64,000 nucleotides of DNA from Caballeronia sp. LZ062 (GCF_031450785.1 NZ_JARTWB010000002.1:2170001-2234000), one strand, 5' to 3'; positions 29,501-38,239 are shown, counted from the stretch's first letter. The notes: a model not told the origin generated them from the sequence alone. A program made the numbers and translations.

Positions 29501-29690
29501 GCGTGAGCGCCTCGCCAAGCGCGCCGCGGTAGGCGGCCAGATCGCGCAGCAGGCTCATCGAGCGAAGCGTGCTCGCATTGGTCGCGCGCAGATCGACGAT
29601 CCGCTCGCAGGCGACGAATGCGTTCGCGCCCAGCGCGGCCAGCACGACGGCGATGTTCACGAGAAATCGCCCGGAGAGGAAACGAGTCAT
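26568..29690 (-). CDS. Membrane-bound sensor with PAS, LOV-like PAS, GGDEF and EAL domains
   Basis: The 1040-residue product should control cyclic-di-GMP. Order: a membrane segment near residues 8-28, a periplasmic helical region, a second membrane segment near 185-210, two PAS domains, a third PAS resembling LOV domains (GRDCRFLHG with Cys531, then NYRKDGGLFWN), GGDEF at 690-694 and EAL at 818-820. The GGDEF motif is intact with an inhibitory I-site (RSSD at 681-684), and the EAL domain keeps DFGTGYSSL, so both activities are plausible. I chose ATG 29690, at the membrane segment; the frame stays open 31 codons further with no better start. Confidence 0.9.
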   Translation of the reverse strand: MTRFLSGRFLVNIAVVLAALGANAFVACERIVDLRATNASTLRSMSLLRDLAAYRGALGEALTQLSRFEATGIAEPAAQHDAREKHLDALESGLRAQFAMQPGAGGAFDALAARAAAMRSDASLADERTRRASADESRAWADTAFVLLSEDQQAVDEELAALRDRIDTATTAALDRSARASGGAMLLLAFTMLLGSGALIALFLSHERSAREKIGLARAKHRRNERFRSMFEAHPVPMWIVDRETMRFVAVNPAASEHYGYSEAEFMEMTLRDLHVADDFDRFAARLARSEGETGEAGERATRGQRSSGVWRYRHRDGATISADVSHHALTYSNRPGLFMLANDVTDRINAEAEARRSNEMLETIIDNIPQRVFWKDRDLRYLGCNNAFARDAGLAYNEQIVGKTDYELPWSAAADMIRTDDQEVVLTTVPKMHHEHDVLVGDTLHTVVISKLPLMDGEGATIGVLGSYHDVTDRKRAELALRLQSRALDASVNAILITGVVNGAHVIEYANPAFKRITGYDPSEVIGRDCRFLHGPDGEQEGLTSIRRALAVNAEASVVLRNYRKDGGLFWNQLFVAPVPNAQGHTTHHIGIINDVTDLMNYQEQLEYQANYDTLTRLPNRNLLRDRLQHAIDQARRRNSQIAVVFMDLDGFKNVNDSLGHSVGDRLLAVIGERLSRSARSSDTVARHGGDEFVIVLPDLTDEAGLTAWMERTRATISEPIRLDETELYVGCSMGASLFPQDGDDAETVLKKADIAMYRAKDLGRNTYQFYQPEMNAIVGARLDMERRLRRALRDGEFLLHYQPQVDMATGAIVGIEALVRWRDPDEGLMSPAAFIPVAEECGLIGPLSEWVLREACRQNKAWQDAGLPPARVSVNLSARHFQQRDIATLVTSVLAETGLAPHYLELELTESAIMRNAEDAVMMLSELSALGIGIAIDDFGTGYSSLSYLKRFPVHRLKIDRSFVADIGSSGDDETITSAIIALAHSLELQVIAEGVETPAQHDFLRERDCDEMQGYLFSRPMPQEAIPGLLRHGVLAN

Positions 29691-29869
29691 GAGCGGCAAG
29701 CGGTTCCTTTGCTGCGGTGGCCGCGCCGCCAGCGTCATGCGCGCGCCCACGCAAAAGCGCGGCGCGAACCCTCTGGCTCGCACCGCGATTGATGGATAAC
29801 GCGGATAACGGCAGGTTTCGCGCAGGCTTTAGGGGTGCGCGCGAAGATTCACCCGTTCATCCAGCGCGC

Positions 29870-30349
29870 TTATTCCGCGAGCCCGAACTCGCGCATGGCG
29901 GGCAGGAAGTCGTGATTGAGCTTGTCGGTGTTGCGCGAAAGTTTCGCGAGCGCATAGCGCTGAAAGCGGTCGAGCGCGGCCCAGCGCGACAGGCTAGGCG
30001 CGCTCAGTCCCGCCAGGCTGCTCTGCCGGATGACGGCTTCCGGCACCGCGTCGGCGTGGTTCCAGACGGGATCGGCGTCGCGTTCGATTTTCTCGGGCGC
30101 GGCGTTCGCGTGCGTCTTCAGCATTTCTTCGAGCGCGAGATCGAAGTTTTTCTCCAGTTCGACCTCGTCTTCGACCGGAAAGCGCGCGAGCAACACGCGA
30201 TCGTCATACGGAAGCATCTGCCACTGATCGAGCGTGATGCGCATACCGAAGCGGTCGAGATTGAAACGCACCGAGAGCGGAATGAAGCGCAGATTGTCCG
30301 AGGATTCGACTTCGAACGCGAAGAGACGAGCGGTATCGTAAAGTCCCAT
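29870..30349 (-). CDS. Nitrate reductase-associated protein family
   Basis: The 159-residue product resembles the Nitr_red_assoc family (Pfam PF09655), small proteins often encoded near assimilatory nitrate reductase genes; the molecular role is not known. The characteristic N-terminal region is FEVESSDNLRFIPLSVRFNLDRFGMRITLDQWQ. It is divergent from fdhD, a molybdoenzyme maturation gene, which gives some link to nitrate or formate metabolism, but no reductase lies in the window. A -10 (TACAAT, plus 30407-30412) lies upstream without a clear -35. Confidence 0.75.
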   Translation of the reverse strand: MGLYDTARLFAFEVESSDNLRFIPLSVRFNLDRFGMRITLDQWQMLPYDDRVLLARFPVEDEVELEKNFDLALEEMLKTHANAAPEKIERDADPVWNHADAVPEAVIRQSSLAGLSAPSLSRWAALDRFQRYALAKLSRNTDKLNHDFLPAMREFGLAE

Positions 30350-30498
30350 GGCGATAGCCTCATTGGAGTGAGGGGCGCGCGCGGGCGCGCATCGCCCGCT
30401 TAAGTTATTGTAGGGCTTGGTACTGGGCTGGAACCGTGCAATCAGCAGGTTCAGTGAGCAATCCTCATGCCCGCGCCGTGCCGTGTTTGGAGATCAAG

Positions 30499-31326
30499 GT
30501 GAACCCACTGGAAAGTGATGAGCAGCCGGGCTACGTCGAACGGCGCGTGCGAAGACATCGCGGCGGCGAAAGCGCTGTCGCAAACGATAACGTCGGACAG
30601 GAATGGCCCGTTGCGCTCGTCTACAACGGCATTTCGCACGCGGTGATGATGTGCACGCCGCGAGACCTCGAAGCGTTCGCCGTGGGCTTCTCGCTGACCG
30701 AAGGCATCGTCGAGCGTGGCAGCGACATCCAGGATATCGAAGTCTATTACCGTGACGACGGCCACACGCTGCCGCATGCCGAAGTGCATCTGCAAGTGGT
30801 GCAGCAGGCGTTCGCGTCGCTGAAAGACAAGCGTCGCGCGCTCGCGGGGCGCACGGGTTGCGGCGTGTGCGGCATCGAGAGCATCGACTTGCTGGACCTT
30901 CGGCCTGAGCGCGTGCCGGATACCGGCTTCCTCGCGCGTCTCGCGCCGGATGCGATCGAGCGCGCGGCGCGCGGGTTGCCGGCGCATCAGCAGTTGACGA
31001 AGCTCACCGGCGGACTGCATGCCGCCGCCTGGTGCGATGAAAGCGGCGCGGTGCGCTACGCGTTCGAAGACGTCGGCCGTCACAACGCGCTGGATAAGCT
31101 CATCGGGCAACTCGTGCTGCGCCGCGAAGATACGACGCAGGGCTTCGTGTTCCTGTCGAGCCGCGCGAGCTATGAACTCGTGCGCAAGTCGGCGCGCGTC
31201 GGCGTGCCGATGGTCGCGACTATTTCCGCGCCGACGTCGCTGGCGATTGCCATCGCGAAGCAGGCGGGGTTGCGGCTCGTGAGTTTCGCGCGGGAGGGGG
31301 GGTTTGTGGAGTATGAGGTGGAGTGA
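30499..31326 (+). CDS. fdhD: Formate dehydrogenase accessory sulfurtransferase
   Basis: FdhD passes sulfur from a cysteine desulfurase to the molybdenum cofactor of formate dehydrogenase. The product has the catalytic CxxC in GRTGCGVCGIES (Cys121 and Cys124), the HAVMMCTPRDLEAFAVGF region and FEDVGRHNALDKLIG, all family hallmarks. I start at GTG 30499, which has GGAG 7 bases upstream and gives 275 residues; GTG 30436 and an intermediate GTG are alternatives. No formate dehydrogenase gene is in the window. Confidence 0.92.
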   Translation: MNPLESDEQPGYVERRVRRHRGGESAVANDNVGQEWPVALVYNGISHAVMMCTPRDLEAFAVGFSLTEGIVERGSDIQDIEVYYRDDGHTLPHAEVHLQVVQQAFASLKDKRRALAGRTGCGVCGIESIDLLDLRPERVPDTGFLARLAPDAIERAARGLPAHQQLTKLTGGLHAAAWCDESGAVRYAFEDVGRHNALDKLIGQLVLRREDTTQGFVFLSSRASYELVRKSARVGVPMVATISAPTSLAIAIAKQAGLRLVSFAREGGFVEYEVE

Positions 31327-31333
31327 GCGCCGC

Positions 31334-31732
31334 TCACTGACCGCCGCAGGACACGTCGCCTTCCTTGCAATGCAACTGCGCGGCGAGATGCGCGGTTTGC
31401 GCTTGCGTCAGCTTTTCGACGCACATCGCGTTTTCCATCGAATTGCTGCTGCCGCCGCGCGTGCCCATGGTGTCGAACGCGCATTGCGCGTCGCGCCATG
31501 CGAGCCACGCGCGCTGTGCCTTGCGCAATTGCTCCGCGCCGTCTTTGCTCACCTTCGAGAGCAGCGCGCGGTAGGTGTCGTTGAGCTTCTGGTCGGCGGC
31601 TTTCAATTCCCGGCCTACGCACTCGTTCATGGCCATTTGCGTGCTTGCGTTGTTCATGCACGCCGACGAGTCCGCCCACGCGGGCACGGCCGCACAAAGA
31701 AGCGTTGCGAGAAGAAGCGGCTCGAGTCGCAT
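31334..31732 (-). CDS. Secreted LprI-like (DUF1311) protein
   Basis: From the ATG at 31732 the product is 132 residues with a clear signal peptide (cleavage predicted after AWA at residue 20). The mature part has the DUF1311/LprI pattern MNECVGRELKAADQKLNDTYRALL and LRKAQRAWLAWRDAQC, plus six cysteines that probably form disulfides in the periplasm. Mycobacterial LprI is a lysozyme inhibitor; whether this protein does that is unknown. It converges with fdhD. Confidence 0.82.
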   Translation of the reverse strand: MRLEPLLLATLLCAAVPAWADSSACMNNASTQMAMNECVGRELKAADQKLNDTYRALLSKVSKDGAEQLRKAQRAWLAWRDAQCAFDTMGTRGGSSNSMENAMCVEKLTQAQTAHLAAQLHCKEGDVSCGGQ

Positions 31733-31793
31733 GGAACGTGTCTCCGCGTGAACGACATCGACTGCGTGCCGCTTTGTCAGCGGCACGGCACAA

Positions 31794-32555
31794 CTAAAAC
31801 CGACTAAAATCCGCCTTCCGCTTCTCCAAAAACGCGGCAAACGCCTCGCGCGCCTCCGGTCCTGCAAGCATCCGCGAGAAATGCGCCGCCTCTTCTTCCA
31901 TCCGCGCGGCCACTTCGTTGCGTTGCTCGCTTTTCATCAGCGCCTTCGTCGTTTTGAGCGATGACGCCGGCAGCGCCGCCAACCGTCTCGCACGCTCGAA
32001 CGCATAGGCATCGAGCTCTGCCGCATCGATCGCGCCGTTGACGAAGCCCATGCCGATCGCTTCATTCACATCGAACGCTTCGCCTAGCAGCAGCTTTTCC
32101 GCCGCCCGCTGATAACCCGCGATGCGCGGCAGCAGCAAACTCGACGCCGCTTCCGGACAGAGCCCGAGCTGCACGAACGGCAGCGAAAACTTCGCGTTCT
32201 TCGCGGCATAGACGATATCGCAGTGCAAAAGCATCGTCGTGCCGATGCCCACGGCCACGCCCGACACCGCCGCGACGATAGGCTTCGGCATGCCGCTCAG
32301 GCGTCGCAGTAACTGGAACACGGGCGCGTCGAGACCCTTCGGCGGATCGTTCAGGAAGTCTTCGAGATCGTTGCCCGCGCTGAACGCGCCGCCGTTGCCG
32401 CGCAGCAAAACGGCGCGCACCGTCGGATCGTTCTCCGCTTCATATAGACCGTCGGCCATTTCCTGATACATGGCCGCCGTGATGGCGTTCTTCTTCTCGG
32501 CGCGATTCAGCACGATGCTCAACACACCTTGCGCGCGTTCGATAACGATATCCAT
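31794..32555 (-). CDS. Enoyl-CoA hydratase/isomerase family protein, probably delta3-delta2-enoyl-CoA isomerase
   Basis: The 253-residue product has the crotonase fold (LRGNGGAFSAGNDLEDF, an oxyanion-hole segment). Both catalytic glutamates of classical hydratases are absent: the first position reads GIGTTML and the second LPFVQLG. Instead it has GLCPEAASSLLLP with Glu135, the arrangement of eukaryotic delta3-delta2-enoyl-CoA isomerases (ECI2). It is the last gene of a beta-oxidation operon and would let the pathway handle unsaturated chains. The specific activity is inferred from these residues. Confidence 0.82.
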   Translation of the reverse strand: MDIVIERAQGVLSIVLNRAEKKNAITAAMYQEMADGLYEAENDPTVRAVLLRGNGGAFSAGNDLEDFLNDPPKGLDAPVFQLLRRLSGMPKPIVAAVSGVAVGIGTTMLLHCDIVYAAKNAKFSLPFVQLGLCPEAASSLLLPRIAGYQRAAEKLLLGEAFDVNEAIGMGFVNGAIDAAELDAYAFERARRLAALPASSLKTTKALMKSEQRNEVAARMEEEAAHFSRMLAGPEAREAFAAFLEKRKADFSRF

Positions 32556-32608
32556 GCGGCGTCTCCTTATTGTTGGCCCGCGAGCGACGCCGCCCGCGAG
32601 CCGCCCGA

Positions 32609-33808
32609 TTACATCCGCTCGAAAATGCCCGCCGCGCCCATGCCGGTGCCGACGCACATCGTCACCATGCCGTACTTCAGGTTGCGGCGGCGCAGCCCGT
32701 GGATCACCGTCGCCGAACGAATCGCGCCCGTCGCGCCGAGCGGATGCCCGAGCGCAATCGCGCCGCCGAGCGGATTGAGCTTCGACGTGTCGAGTCCGAG
32801 GTCGTTGATCACGGCGAGCGATTGCGCCGCGAACGCTTCGTTCAGTTCGATCCAGTCGAGATCGTCCTGCGTCAGACCCGCGTTCTTGAGCGCGGCCGGA
32901 ATCGCTTCCTTCGGCCCGATGCCCATGATTTCCGGCGGCACGCCGCGCACCGCGAAGCTCACGAAGCGCGCGAGCGGCGTCAGATTGAACTGCTTCAGGA
33001 TCTTCTCGGAGACCACGATCAGCGCTCCTGCGCCGTCGGAAGTCTGCGAGCTGTTGCCCGCCGTCACCGATCCCTTGTTGGCGAACACCGGGCGCAGTTT
33101 CGCAAGCGTGTCGAGCGACGTGTCCGCGCGCGGGCCTTCGTCGAACGCAACTTCGCGCGCATTCACGCGGACTTCGCCCGAAGCGAGGTCCGGGAAGCGT
33201 TCGTTGAGCGTATAGGCGGCGATCTCGTCGGCGAATTCGCCCGACTGCTGCGCGGCCAGCGCCTTGCGATGCGACTCCACCGCGAACGCGTCCTGCGCCT
33301 CGCGGCTCACTTTCCAGCGTTCCGCGACGCGTTCGGCGGTCAGGCCCATGCCGTACGCAATGCCGATGTCCTCGCTGCGCTCGAAGATATGCGGCGACAG
33401 CGACGGCTTGTTGCCCATCATCGGCACCATGCTCATCGACTCGCAGCCGCCCGCGAGAATCGCATCCGCCTCGCCGACACGAATGCGGTCCGCCGCCATC
33501 GCGAGCGCGGTGAGACCCGACGCGCAGAAGCGGTTCACCGTGACGCCGCCGACCGTCTGCGGCAGTCCGGCGAGCAGCGTGCCCATGCGCGCGACGTTCA
33601 GGCCCTGCTCGGCTTCGGGAATCGCGCAGCCGACGATAGCGTCTTCGATCACGGCCGTATCCAGCCCCGGCACCTGCGCCACCGCAGATTTGATCGCGTG
33701 GACGAGCAGCTCGTCCGGGCGCGTGTTCTTGAACACGCCGCGCGGCGCCTTGCCGATCGGCGTGCGGCTCGCGGCGACGATATATGCTTCCTGCAATTGT
33801 TTGCTCAT
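32609..33808 (-). CDS. fadA: Acetyl-CoA C-acyltransferase (3-ketoacyl-CoA thiolase)
   Basis: This enzyme cleaves 3-ketoacyl-CoA with CoA in the last beta-oxidation step. The 399-residue product has the nucleophile Cys95 (NRFCASGL), the second active-site block NPLGGAIALGHPLGATGA with histidine, and the terminal CVGTGMGAAGIFE with the acid/base cysteine. It starts 24 bases after the FadB-like gene and precedes the isomerase, so all are probably on one transcript. Length is normal. Confidence 0.94.
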   Translation of the reverse strand: MSKQLQEAYIVAASRTPIGKAPRGVFKNTRPDELLVHAIKSAVAQVPGLDTAVIEDAIVGCAIPEAEQGLNVARMGTLLAGLPQTVGGVTVNRFCASGLTALAMAADRIRVGEADAILAGGCESMSMVPMMGNKPSLSPHIFERSEDIGIAYGMGLTAERVAERWKVSREAQDAFAVESHRKALAAQQSGEFADEIAAYTLNERFPDLASGEVRVNAREVAFDEGPRADTSLDTLAKLRPVFANKGSVTAGNSSQTSDGAGALIVVSEKILKQFNLTPLARFVSFAVRGVPPEIMGIGPKEAIPAALKNAGLTQDDLDWIELNEAFAAQSLAVINDLGLDTSKLNPLGGAIALGHPLGATGAIRSATVIHGLRRRNLKYGMVTMCVGTGMGAAGIFERM

Positions 33809-33832
33809 AACCAGCTCCGATAGTCCGCGCGC

Positions 33833-36262
33833 TCAGTTGCGAACCGGCTTGCCGGTCTGCAACATGCCCATGATCCGTTCCTGCGTCTTTTGCGTGCCGA
33901 GCAGTTCGATGAACGCGCGGCGTTCCAACGCCAGCAGCCATTCCTCGTCGACGAGACTGCCGCCTTCCACGTCGCCGCCGCACACTACTTCCGCGATACG
34001 GCTCGCGATCAGGAAGTCGTGATCGCTGATGAAGCGGCCATCGCGCATATTGACCAGCGACGCCTTGATGGTCGACAGCGCGGAACGCCCGGCCACGGGA
34101 ATCTGCTTCGCGCGCAGCGGCGCGCGGTAGCCGGAATCCGCAAGCGCGCGCGCTTCCTTCTTCGCGATATCGAGCAGCTCGTGCACGTTGAAGACGATCG
34201 TGTCCGACGGCTTCAGATAGCCCATCGCGCGTGCTTCGAGCGCCGAGCCGGAGACCTTTGCCATCGCGGCGTTCTCGAACGGCTTCTGCAGGAACTTGAG
34301 CAAGTCGCTCGTCGCGTTCACAGCGCTCGCGGCCTCGGCTGCGCGCAACGCGGCTTCCTTCAGCCCGCCGCCCGCCGGCACGAGACCCACGCCCACTTCC
34401 ACGAGCCCGATATAGCTTTCCACATGCGCGACGCGCTTCGCCGAATGCAGCATCAGTTCACAGCCGCCGCCGAGCGCAATGCCCGACACAGCGCACACCA
34501 CCGGCACGTTGGCGTACTTCACGCGCATCATGCTGTCCTGGAACTTCTTGACGAACGGCTCGATGCCTTTCGCGCCGCCCATCATGAACGCTGGCATCGC
34601 CTCCTCGAGATTCGCGCCCGCCGAGAACGGGCCGCCCGGCGCGCCGAGCGTGAGCGAAGTCGGCTGCCAGATCACCACGCCGCGGTATTCCTTCTCCGCG
34701 AGTTCGATGGCCTGCGTGAGGCCGTCGAGCACGCCGGGACCGATGGTGTTCATCTTCGTCTTGAACGAGACGATCACCACGTCGCCGTCGTCGCGGTCGA
34801 GCCACGCGCGCACGCTGTCGGTTTCGAAGAGCGTCTTGCCGTAGGTCTTCGGATCGGCGCCGCTTTCACCGACGAGCGGCGCGCGGAACACTTGCTTCTG
34901 GTAGACCGGCAGCGTCGAGCGCCCGATGAAACGGCGAGCCTGCGGCGACCACGAGCCTTCGTTCGTGTGTACGCCGCCTTTCTCGGCGACGGGGCCGTCG
35001 AGCACCCAGGCGGGCAGCGGCGCTTTCGAGAGCGCCTTGCCCGCGTCGATGTCTTCCTGCACCCACTGCGCGACTTGCTGCCAGCCCGCCGCCTGCCAGC
35101 TTTCGAACGGTCCCTGGTTCCAGCCGAAGCCCCAGCGGATCGCGAGATCGACGTCGCGTGCGTTGTCCGCGATCGATTCGAGATGCACCGCGATGTAATG
35201 GAACACGTCGCGGAAAATGGCCCAGAGGAACTGCGCCTGCTTGTTGTCCGTCTCGCGCAGGAGCTTGAGGCGCTCGGCCGGCGGGCGCTTCAGAATGCGG
35301 CCGACGAGTTCGTCCGCCTTCGCGCCCGCTTCGACGTATTGCGCCGTTTGCGGGTCGAGCACCTTGATCGCCTTGCCTTCCTTGCGATAGAAACCCGCGC
35401 CCGTCTTCTGCCCGAGCGCGCCGTTCTTCACCAGTTCGGCGAGCACGGGCGGCGTGGCGTAGACGGAGAAGAACGGATCGTCCGGCAAGTTGTCCTGCAT
35501 CGTCTTGATGACGTGCGCCATCGTGTCGAGACCGACGACATCCGCCGTGCGGAACGTCGCGGACTTCGCGCGGCCGAGGCGCGCGCCGGTCAGGTCGTCC
35601 ACTTCGTCGAAACGCAGGCCGAACTTCTGGCTTTCGGCGATCACGGCGAGAATCGAGAACACGCCCACGCGATTCGCGATGAAGTTCGGCGTGTCCTTCG
35701 CCCGCACGACGCCTTTGCCGATCACGCTCGTCAGGAAAGTTTCAAGCTGGTCGAGAATCTCGGGCTTCGTCGATTCGGTCGGAATCAGCTCGACCAGATG
35801 CATGTAGCGCGGCGGATTGAAGAAGTGCACGCCGCAGAAACGCGCTTTGAGTTCATCGGAGAAACCGTGCGACAGCTCGGTGATCGACAAGCCCGACGTA
35901 TTGCTCGCGAAGATGGCGTGCGGCGCGATGTGCGGCGAGACCTTCTTGTACAGGTCGTGCTTCCAGTCCATGCGCTCGGCGATCGCTTCGATCACGAGAT
36001 CGCATTCGGCTAGACGCGCGATGTCGTCTTCGTAGTTCGCGGGCTCGATGTACTGCGCGTCGTCCTTCATGCCGAGCGGCGCGGGCGAGAGCTTCTTCAG
36101 ATTCTCGATGGCCTTGAGCGCGATGCCGTTCTTCGGGCCTTCCTTCGCGGGAAGATCGAAGAGCAGCACGGGCACGCGCGCGTTGATGAGATGCGCGGCG
36201 ATCTGCGCGCCCATCACGCCTGCGCCGAGCACGGCGACTTTGCGGATGTTCAGGGTGCTCAC
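33833..36262 (-). CDS. 3-hydroxyacyl-CoA dehydrogenase / enoyl-CoA hydratase fusion
   Basis: The 809-residue bifunctional enzyme has the dehydrogenase first: NAD fold with GAGVMG (residues 13-18), the catalytic histidine in GVHFFNPPRYMHLVE, and C-terminal dehydrogenase domains. The crotonase half follows from about residue 480 and keeps both catalytic glutamates (GGGCELMLHS and GLVEVGVGLVP), so it is the operon's real hydratase. This order is reversed relative to E. coli FadB and matches the FadN/Burkholderia type. It lies between the acyl-CoA dehydrogenase and thiolase genes. Confidence 0.92.
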   Translation of the reverse strand: MSTLNIRKVAVLGAGVMGAQIAAHLINARVPVLLFDLPAKEGPKNGIALKAIENLKKLSPAPLGMKDDAQYIEPANYEDDIARLAECDLVIEAIAERMDWKHDLYKKVSPHIAPHAIFASNTSGLSITELSHGFSDELKARFCGVHFFNPPRYMHLVELIPTESTKPEILDQLETFLTSVIGKGVVRAKDTPNFIANRVGVFSILAVIAESQKFGLRFDEVDDLTGARLGRAKSATFRTADVVGLDTMAHVIKTMQDNLPDDPFFSVYATPPVLAELVKNGALGQKTGAGFYRKEGKAIKVLDPQTAQYVEAGAKADELVGRILKRPPAERLKLLRETDNKQAQFLWAIFRDVFHYIAVHLESIADNARDVDLAIRWGFGWNQGPFESWQAAGWQQVAQWVQEDIDAGKALSKAPLPAWVLDGPVAEKGGVHTNEGSWSPQARRFIGRSTLPVYQKQVFRAPLVGESGADPKTYGKTLFETDSVRAWLDRDDGDVVIVSFKTKMNTIGPGVLDGLTQAIELAEKEYRGVVIWQPTSLTLGAPGGPFSAGANLEEAMPAFMMGGAKGIEPFVKKFQDSMMRVKYANVPVVCAVSGIALGGGCELMLHSAKRVAHVESYIGLVEVGVGLVPAGGGLKEAALRAAEAASAVNATSDLLKFLQKPFENAAMAKVSGSALEARAMGYLKPSDTIVFNVHELLDIAKKEARALADSGYRAPLRAKQIPVAGRSALSTIKASLVNMRDGRFISDHDFLIASRIAEVVCGGDVEGGSLVDEEWLLALERRAFIELLGTQKTQERIMGMLQTGKPVRN

Positions 36263-36382
36263 GGGAAAGCCTCCGTATGAGTTTTGCTTGTCTGCCGGCG
36301 GCGCAGACCAATGGAATGCGCCGCGCGGCCTTTGATTGGATGTCGCAGTTCGGAGAGTCGAACTACCGCCTTCGGCTCGCGT

Positions 36383-38170
36383 TCAGAACAAGGCTTCGTC
36401 GTAGTCCATCATCGGCTTCGCGCCCGCGCGCGCGGCGCGGATGGTCGAAGCCGTTTCGGGCAGGAGCTTCGCGAAGTAGAAGCGCGCGGTTGCGAGCTTC
36501 GCCTTGTAGAACGCATCGCCGGATGCGGCGTTGTCGAGCGCCACGCGCGCCATGCGCGCCCAGAAGTACGAGAACACCAGATGACCCACCGTGCGCAGAT
36601 ACGGCACCGCCGCCGCGCCCACTTCGTCCGGATTCTGCATCGCCTTCATGCCGATTTCCATGGTGAGCTTCTGCACCTTCTCGCCGATATCCGCGAGCGG
36701 GTTGATGAACTCCTGCATCTCCGGCTTCACGCCTTCTTCTTCGACGAAGTCCGTCACGAGCTTGCCGAAACGCTTCAGCTTCGCGCCCATGTCGCCGAGA
36801 ATCTTGCGGCCGAGCAGGTCGAGCGCCTGAATGGAATTCGTGCCCTCGTAGATCATGTTGATGCGCGCGTCGCGCACGTACTGCTCCATGCCCCATTCGG
36901 AGATAAAGCCGTGGCCGCCGTAGATCTGCATGGCGAGGTTCGTGCCTTCGAACGCGTTGTCGGTCAGAAACGCCTTGATGACCGGCGTGAGCAGCGCGAC
37001 AAAATCGGCGGCTTCGCGGCGCGCGGCTTCGTCTTCGTGCGACAGTTCCTTGTCGATGTTGAGCGCGGCCCAGTACGCGAACGCGCGGCCCGCTTCGGCA
37101 TACGCCTTCTGCGTGAGCAACATGCGGCGCACGTCCGGATGCACGATGATCGGATCAGCGGGCTTGTCCGGCGCTTTCGGGCCCGTGAGCGAGCGCATCT
37201 GCAGGCGCTCTTTCGCATAGACGAGCGAGTTCTGATACGCGACTTCCGTCAGCCCCAAACCCTGCATGCCGACGCCGAGACGCGCCGCGTTCATCATCAC
37301 GAACATGGCGTTCAAGCCCTTGTTCGCTTCGCCGACGAGCCAGCCTTTCGCGCCGTCGAGATTCATCACGCAAGTGGCATTGCCGTGAATGCCCATTTTG
37401 TGCTCGATCGAGCCGCACTTGATGCCGTTGCGTTCGCCCGGTGCGCCGCTCGCATCCGGAATGAACTTCGGCACGATGAAAAGCGAAATGCCCTTCGTGC
37501 CGGCCGGCGCGCCGGGCAGCCGCGCGAGCACCAGATGGACGATGTTCTCGGCCATGTCGTGTTCGCCGCTTGAAATGAAGATCTTGGTGCCGGTGAGCGC
37601 GTAGGAACCGTCGGCATTCGGCTCGGCTTTCGTGCGCAGAATGCCGAGGTCCGTTCCGCAATGCGGTTCGGTCAGGCACATCGTGCCGGTCCATTCGCCC
37701 GAGACGAGTTTCGAGAGATACGTCGATTTCTGCTCCGGCGTGCCGTGCGCGTGCAGGCATTCGTATGCGCCGTGCGAGAGGCCCGGATACATGGTCCACG
37801 CCTGGTTCGCCGAATTGAGCATCTCGTAGAGCGCGTTATTGACGAATGCGGGCAGCCCCTGGCCGCCGTATTCGGGATCGCAGCCGAGCGCGGGCCAGCC
37901 CGCCTCGACGTACTGGCGATACGCCTCTTTGAACCCCGCCGGCGTTTTCACGACGCCGTCGCCCTCGTAGGTGCAACCTTCGCGGTCGCCGCTCTGGTTC
38001 AGCGGAAACACGACTTCGGAGCAGAACTTGCCGGCCTCTTCGAGCACCTGGTTGATGGTGTCCGCGTCCAGCTCGGCATGCTTCGGCATGCGCTTCAGTT
38101 CGGCTTCGACGTTCAGCAGTTCGTGCAGCACGAACTGCATGTCGCGCAGAGGGGCGGCGTACTGTCCCAT
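36383..38170 (-). CDS. Acyl-CoA dehydrogenase, long C-terminal-domain type
   Basis: This flavoenzyme introduces the 2,3 double bond in fatty acyl-CoA. The 595-residue product has the N-terminal helical domain, the FAD-contact segments MCLTEPHCGTDLG and FISSGEHDMAENI, and the catalytic base Glu442 in MIYEGTNSIQALDL. An extra C-terminal domain of about 130 residues marks the subgroup. It is the first structural gene after the TetR regulator (69-base gap). A palindrome resembling the TetR operator lies about 190 bases upstream, inside the tetR gene. Confidence 0.93.
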   Translation of the reverse strand: MGQYAAPLRDMQFVLHELLNVEAELKRMPKHAELDADTINQVLEEAGKFCSEVVFPLNQSGDREGCTYEGDGVVKTPAGFKEAYRQYVEAGWPALGCDPEYGGQGLPAFVNNALYEMLNSANQAWTMYPGLSHGAYECLHAHGTPEQKSTYLSKLVSGEWTGTMCLTEPHCGTDLGILRTKAEPNADGSYALTGTKIFISSGEHDMAENIVHLVLARLPGAPAGTKGISLFIVPKFIPDASGAPGERNGIKCGSIEHKMGIHGNATCVMNLDGAKGWLVGEANKGLNAMFVMMNAARLGVGMQGLGLTEVAYQNSLVYAKERLQMRSLTGPKAPDKPADPIIVHPDVRRMLLTQKAYAEAGRAFAYWAALNIDKELSHEDEAARREAADFVALLTPVIKAFLTDNAFEGTNLAMQIYGGHGFISEWGMEQYVRDARINMIYEGTNSIQALDLLGRKILGDMGAKLKRFGKLVTDFVEEEGVKPEMQEFINPLADIGEKVQKLTMEIGMKAMQNPDEVGAAAVPYLRTVGHLVFSYFWARMARVALDNAASGDAFYKAKLATARFYFAKLLPETASTIRAARAGAKPMMDYDEALF

Positions 38171-38239
38171 GAGTCTCTCCAGTGTCTTCCAGCTTGCGTC
38201 GCGCGCCGCCGAACCCTTGGGACGATTCGATCGGCGCCG

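Noticed and set aside
36298..36324. Inverted repeat (8-base arms, 11-base loop) between the acyl-CoA dehydrogenase and FadB-like genes.
   Set aside because: No T-run follows, and in GC-rich DNA an 8-base repeat is not rare; I did not call it a terminator or operator.
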